Part shown: one piece after another, positions 36,601-39,405 of the stretch
Layout of the letters: the number at the start of each line of letters is the position of its first letter
Position numbering within the stretch: position 1 is the stretch's first letter
Source of the DNA: Candidatus Kapaibacterium sp.
GTDB lineage: Bacteria > Bacteroidota > Ignavibacteria > Kapaibacteriales > UBA961
Assembly (NCBI GenBank): GCA_017302855.1
Contig: JAFLBY010000009.1
Coordinates: 1-39,405, forward strand
Reading direction: 5' to 3'
Length of the DNA stretch: 39,405 bases
Notes under the pieces: model-generated
The model's input: the letters and a program-made list of their open reading frames with translations, nothing else
What the model was told of the DNA's origin: nothing
Database searches by the model: none
Made by a program: the position numbers and the translations under genes

Positions 36601-38006
36601 TTAAAGTATTTACTCAACCCGGGGAATATACAATTACTCTGACAGTTCAACCGGGCAATACTTTTAGAACAGAAAAAGTAATCGTCGGCGGAGCAACAAC
36701 AATACCATATTCGAATAATTTTGATAAAAATGACGGAGGATTTAGAAATGTATCACTTTCCGGTGATGGTCTGGATTCATGGATGTGGGGAAAAAATGAA
36801 AAAGGTAAAAAATTCATGAATGATAAATCCGGAACTATAGCCGGAGAAAAAAGCTGGATTACCAATATTGGGCGCGGACAAGGCACAACGGGAAATATGT
36901 ATGCTCTCGAAACACCACCATTTTCATTTATCGGCGCAGAAGGTGAATATTATTTGGGATTTTCCTATCGTCAGATGACAGGTGACGGTGGCGGATTTAA
37001 TGTCCAATATTCACTTGATAAAGGAGTAACATGGCAAGTTCTCGGCAAAAAGGACGATCCTTCCGGATCAGATTGGTACAACGCAGATAATTTATGGTCA
37101 TTGGAAGGTCCCGGATTTAATAACTTCTCTATGGATATTCATAAACCTCGTATCAAGATTTCACAATTTGTGGGAAAAGATGACGTTCGCTTCAGATTTA
37201 CGAATGGAACAATATTAACAGATGAAGATGGTGTAATGATTGACGATTTTACCATTGAAGGAAAGTCCACCGGTATGGCATCACCTGTGGAAAATACTAT
37301 CTCGTCAACATTTGACAATATAGGACCATCCAAAAAAGTGGATTTTTACTCATCAACAGGTAAAATTATAGCTACAATCAAAAATTTGGGTGATAATAAT
37401 ATCGGTAAAATAACAGTCCAAATACTCAAGGCAGGGGAAGGTGTCTTTACTCATGTAACGGATAAGCGTAGTTTCGCTCAAAAAGTTTTTTATATACAAG
37501 GTGATACAAGTACGAATAATCGTATTGAAATGCAGTTGTATTTCACTGAGTCCGAGATTAACGGATGGGAAAAAATGTCCGGTAAATCAAAAAGCACACT
37601 TGGAATTATCTCTTCTGCTGATACAACAATTTCTGTCAGTCAATTGTCTGATATAAGTATGCCAAGTAATAATACTGTATTTGGTAATGATTATGTGGTT
37701 AAAGGAACTGTTAACGGTACTATCAATGGTACGTATGTGGTTTCTAACTCAGCATTGATGACGAGCATAGCGGAAACCGATAGAGTTGAAGAACAGCTTG
37801 TATATCCCAATCCAACTACAGATAGAATATTTGTTATTGATCCTTCGACACATACAATAGAAGTACTTGATGTTGCGGGCAAAGTTGTTGCCGTAATTGC
37901 AGTAGAAGGTGGGAGTGTGTCATTATCCGGTCTTCCATCTGGTACCTATGTCTTACAAATGATATCCGACAGTGCAACGAAAGTAGTGCGAATCACAAAA
38001 CAGTAA
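33663..38006 (+). CDS. Large secreted Asp-box / Ig / PKD protein with T9SS sorting domain
   Basis: This 1447-residue protein has an N-terminal signal peptide (~1-26). Residues ~120-760 contain repeated Asp-boxes (S-x-D-x-G-x-T-W type) at about 203, 344, 383, 622 and 673, marking a sialidase/sortilin/xyloglucanase-like beta-propeller. Two Ig-like modules follow (~770-945), a PKD domain (W-D-F-G-D-G-T near 963), a MAM or carbohydrate-binding-like jelly-roll region (~1012-1200), and a C-terminal Por-secretion domain from ~1379 starting YPNPTTDR and ending in a V-R-I-T-K-Q tail, the signal for T9SS export and surface anchoring. It is probably a surface adhesin or polysaccharide-binding or hydrolysing protein; I cannot assign catalytic residues. 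No Shine-Dalgarno is visible before the ATG. Confidence 0.9.
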   Translation: MKIYSTLVLLAVLCASPFWGADIYAAKQKNKKSKPKHSTRLVSDAMRLPSPTEIPPFHKEGRKRLSRKDWIDSLHRAAPDVDWRNIEEGNRSAMSAIRSARAKSNEENTLSSQGLQKIANGQLNGYWWERGSADQSGSAASAEYDLKSDTIISRSASGNIWKATLDGNNWKVIDDEQRLNYRLRVVVDNKDRLLRWSGQSPQYSDDWGKTWKNASPLTGLTESQEKYKWGWIEKTARTKDAVYLITREWNGSPWGAKWALYHSMDFGKNYTFVFSTMDDLSLWTNNEFSVSAYYTTKGAVYKLGNSGTGSLLSNLPAQNAQISGGFDDGKSLYLYAYSDGTLYKSNNGAKTWTTQGKTADGNITFVSRTDHNLITCGWVDCYKSNDGGKTWNVINRWGEYYGQPASKLHADIMQINSFFNKAGKEVILICCHGGLYVSYDQLQTVNNLSLKKHNISQYYSTITSYHQPDIMYAGSQDQGYQRSEIDTNTGILNFQQVISGDYGHMVSADSGRTFWMTYPGFLTYLPEPRKGGLSAWWDYTSKGQLWMAPLMADPDNPAAVFMCGGVPENEKGGKLYHITSVNGKAEAKVLPFNFGSQITAANYSPKNKKIRFVLTSDNNFYTSMDGGKTWQSKSTDTLPGGHYFYGNGILPSPINEKRVYVCGSGYSNPGVYRSEDYGATWTPLTENAPRTLFYRIVCTPDEKYIFAATEAGPYVYVVEENKWYDMYGTKPGGAPDQTYWSVEYVEPINVVRFCTYGRGVWDFEIADYTPSVKVKLRGKMTDFCENQPLEFTAQPIQAGKKPTYIWKVNGKEIIRSNKGTTFLRLRTGDRVTCEIVSSSNQKTSASQPITMQLRPSVEIAVTSETVIAASGVPTTVIAKSKGVLNKPKYRWIINGDTVKKTAETINDIQFKHGDKIQCDYYSENECTSPTVSSFTVGIADFSHSVIAVNIPIQFTNKTPYFESVNWDFGDGTSSSLEKPFKVFTQPGEYTITLTVQPGNTFRTEKVIVGGATTIPYSNNFDKNDGGFRNVSLSGDGLDSWMWGKNEKGKKFMNDKSGTIAGEKSWITNIGRGQGTTGNMYALETPPFSFIGAEGEYYLGFSYRQMTGDGGGFNVQYSLDKGVTWQVLGKKDDPSGSDWYNADNLWSLEGPGFNNFSMDIHKPRIKISQFVGKDDVRFRFTNGTILTDEDGVMIDDFTIEGKSTGMASPVENTISSTFDNIGPSKKVDFYSSTGKIIATIKNLGDNNIGKITVQILKAGEGVFTHVTDKRSFAQKVFYIQGDTSTNNRIEMQLYFTESEINGWEKMSGKSKSTLGIISSADTTISVSQLSDISMPSNNTVFGNDYVVKGTVNGTINGTYVVSNSALMTSIAETDRVEEQLVYPNPTTDRIFVIDPSTHTIEVLDVAGKVVAVIAVEGGSVSLSGLPSGTYVLQMISDSATKVVRITKQ

Positions 38007-38016
38007 TACTCTGAGG

Positions 38017-38060
38017 CAAAAGGGAGGAATGCTCTGAGATGGCGTGTTTCTCCCTTTGCT
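38017..38060 (+). terminator. Weak candidate terminator after the T9SS protein gene
   Basis: GCAAAAGGGAG at 38017-38027 pairs with CTCCCTTTGC at 38051-38060 with one bulged A and a ~23-base loop. Only a broken T-rich stretch follows (TGTTTG), so termination efficiency is uncertain. Confidence 0.45.
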
Positions 38061-38107
38061 GTTTGTAAATCAAAGACATTTTTAGATACAAGAAATGAGA
38101 CAGAAAA

Positions 38108-38135
38108 ATATTTAAGACTCTTTACTCTTAAATAT
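38108..38135. promoter_or_regulatory. Operator-like perfect inverted repeat before the Crp/Fnr gene
   Basis: ATATTTAAGA at 38108-38117 and TCTTAAATAT at 38126-38135 are a perfect 10-bp inverted repeat with an 8-base spacer, 46 bases before the Crp/Fnr start codon. The symmetry fits a dimeric regulator, possibly autoregulation. It does not match the canonical FNR (TTGAT-N4-ATCAA) or CRP (TGTGA-N6-TCACA) half-sites. Confidence 0.5.
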
Positions 38136-38180
38136 AAATTTCGTATATTCGCTCTCGAAAACACACACAAGGAGCAAAGT

Positions 38181-38891
38181 ATGTCGGTAATCTCAATCTA
38201 TCAGCCCTCATGCGACATCTGCGGTATGCGCAATGAGACCGTTTTTTCTTATTTGACAATGGAGCAATGTCGTAGCGTGAAAGATTCCAAACGCACAATC
38301 CTTTTTCAAACATCTGAAGAGCTTTTCCGTGAGGACACAAATCCAAGAGGAGTGTATTGCGTACTCACAGGCAAGGTAAAGCTAAGTAAATATGGCAGCG
38401 AAGGAAGAGAGCAGATTCTGCGATTTGCCAAAGCAGGCGATATATTGGGCTACTCGGCTGTATTGACACAACAGCATCATCGAACTTCTGCGATTGCATT
38501 GGAACAAACCCATACATGCTTCATCCCTGCTCAGCAGTTTAATGAAATTGTTCAAAAAAATCATCATTTCTCCATGGCATTAATGAAAATGATGAGCTTG
38601 GAGTTAATGCAAGCAGAAAACAGGATTATTGAACTTGCTCAGAAAACCCTCCGAGAACGTTTAGCTGAAACACTACTGCAATTAGAAAAACTTTTTGGCA
38701 CAGACCAATCTGGCGAAGCATTAAATGTATCACTTACACGTGATGAAATAGCGGGTATCGTTGGGACAGCCACAGAAAGTGTTATTCGACAATTATCCCA
38801 ATTTAAGAGCGAAAAACTCATTGATTTACATGGCAAAAAAATTGCTATTCTTAATAAAAGAGAGCTAACAAGAATGGCGAATTTGGCTTAA
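38181..38891 (+). CDS. Crp/Fnr-family transcriptional regulator
   Basis: This 236-residue regulator has an N-terminal cyclic-nucleotide-binding-like beta-roll (GVYCVLTGKVKLSKYG, RFAKAGDILGYSAVL), a long dimer helix (~120-160) and a C-terminal winged helix with LTRDEIAGIVGTATESVIRQLSQFKSEKLI near 185-214. The recognition helix has E and R as in E-x-x-x-R, where E. coli FNR has E-x-x-S-R and CRP E-x-x-G-R. Cys residues at 11, 14, 30, 60 and 113 are notable, but the C-x2-C-x15-C spacing is not the FNR pattern, so an oxygen-sensing Fe-S cluster is unproven. AAGGAG sits ~7 bases before the ATG. The inverted repeat at 38108 may be its operator. Confidence 0.9.
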   Translation: MSVISIYQPSCDICGMRNETVFSYLTMEQCRSVKDSKRTILFQTSEELFREDTNPRGVYCVLTGKVKLSKYGSEGREQILRFAKAGDILGYSAVLTQQHHRTSAIALEQTHTCFIPAQQFNEIVQKNHHFSMALMKMMSLELMQAENRIIELAQKTLRERLAETLLQLEKLFGTDQSGEALNVSLTRDEIAGIVGTATESVIRQLSQFKSEKLIDLHGKKIAILNKRELTRMANLA

Positions 38892-38922
38892 ATTATTTAC
38901 TATCGCTTTATCATAATTGTAA

Positions 38923-39405
38923 TCAAGATATATGTCGTGATTGAATAATACCTCGAGCTGTAATTGCCGTGACTACAATTATTCCGCCTATTATGGACAG
39001 CGGAGACGGTTCTTCCTGCATAATGAGCAATACCCAGATTGGGTTGAGCAAGGGTTCCAGTATGGGTAATAATGTTGCTTCTAAAGCACTAACGTACTTT
39101 ATTGCTTTTCCGTACAATATATATGGGATGCCTAATTGAAAAATACCCAGAATACACAGAAGATAAAAACCTGAATAGCTAAGTCCATTAGTAAAGGGGA
39201 TTTCATTAAATGTATTGGGAGAAAAAGATATCATATACGGTAATGCACATATAAAAATAATGATATTACCAAGTATCAGTGATTCAATGGTCGAGGAGTT
39301 TTTTTGTTTACGGAGAAAAATTGCCAAACAAGCAAAAGAAATTCCACTGATAATTGCTATGATATTGCCTGTCATACCTTGTATTGTCAGTTCATCAGCA
39401 AAAAA
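38923..39405 (-). CDS. EamA (DMT-superfamily) transporter, 3' part (cut by right edge)
   Basis: The C-terminal half of an EamA/RhaT-type drug/metabolite transporter is visible: ~160 residues with about five hydrophobic segments, including GKAIKYVSALEATLLPILEPLLNPIWVLL, a family-typical stretch near the last two helices, and a short SRHIS tail. The frame continues upstream of the ATG at 39375 (A-D-E-L-T-I-Q-G before it) to the window end, so this ATG is internal and the first EamA repeat lies outside. Substrate unknown; family members export amino acids or metabolites. It is convergent with the Crp/Fnr gene, with 31 bases between the stops and no evident hairpin. Confidence 0.85.
   Translation of the reverse strand, partial: FFADELTIQGMTGNIIAIISGISFACLAIFLRKQKNSSTIESLILGNIIIFICALPYMISFSPNTFNEIPFTNGLSYSGFYLLCILGIFQLGIPYILYGKAIKYVSALEATLLPILEPLLNPIWVLLIMQEEPSPLSIIGGIIVVTAITARGIIQSRHIS

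Noticed and set aside
38108..38135. Reading the inverted repeat as an FNR or CRP box
   Set aside because: Its half-sites (ATATTTAAGA) do not match TTGAT or TGTGA consensus.
39373..39375. ATG as the start of a complete 150-residue EamA gene
   Set aside because: The frame continues in a plausible sequence to the window end, and only the second EamA repeat is present, so the gene is cut, not complete.
1..39405. CRISPR array, tRNA genes or insertion sequence
   Set aside because: I found no regularly spaced repeats, cloverleaf-like sequences with T-loop motifs, or transposase-like coding sequence in the spacers.

Overview
The window is a gene-dense, AT-rich stretch of a bacterial chromosome. It most likely comes from the FCB group, in or near Bacteroidota, Chlorobiota, Ignavibacteria or Kapabacteria; rank is uncertain because I have no 16S or database search. 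The evidence is a very large secreted protein with a C-terminal type IX secretion (T9SS) sorting domain, a TamB homologue, a TPR-fused histidine kinase, many genes without a clear Shine-Dalgarno, and the gene content. HPPD, which needs O2, and complex I subunits suggest a respiring, at least facultatively aerobic organism. Two genes are cut by the window edges: infB (left) and an EamA transporter (right). I found no rRNA, tRNA, CRISPR array, intact mobile element or prophage.

Layout: (1) 1-2.7 kb is the conserved translation block infB-rbfA-truB-ribF with overlapping genes, followed by a possible small Cys-rich ORF and a TSUP (TauE/SafE-like) permease. A bidirectional terminator separates this from bipA/typA on the minus strand. 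(2) 5.6-13.9 kb carries, on the plus strand, a membrane sensor histidine kinase overlapping a LonB-like protease, then hslV-hslU, a second TSUP permease and a PlsC-type acyltransferase. This is a proteolysis-rich segment. (3) 13.9-14.25 kb is a 320-base non-coding patch with small palindromes, an inverted repeat and a duplicated 29-mer. (4) 14.25-19.6 kb has an APC amino-acid permease (minus), uvrC (plus) and mutL (minus). (5) 19.8-23.6 kb has hisC, hppD and a glutamate dehydrogenase, which may work together in aromatic amino-acid catabolism: transamination, HPP oxidation and glutamate recycling. (6) 23.7-25.1 kb holds nuoJ and nuoK with an AhpD-like gene between them and no other nuo gene. 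(7) 25.3-38.0 kb has tamB, a soluble TPR histidine kinase, an M16 peptidase convergent with it and overlapping its 3' end, and the T9SS-secreted Asp-box/Ig/PKD protein. (8) 38.2-39.4 kb has a Crp/Fnr regulator behind a 10-bp perfect inverted repeat, and the cut EamA transporter.

The observations most worth checking are a MutL whose endonuclease metal-site motifs are both degenerate, the AhpD-like gene inside the nuoJ-nuoK pair, a structured minus-strand region with an intrinsic terminator between the M16 and T9SS genes, the palindrome cluster at 14 kb, the operator-like repeat before the Crp/Fnr gene, and the 37-residue Cys-rich ORF behind ribF. I do not see a clear-cut new multi-gene defence or metabolic system. 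The kinase-LonB pair and the nuoJ-ahpD-nuoK arrangement are the closest candidates.
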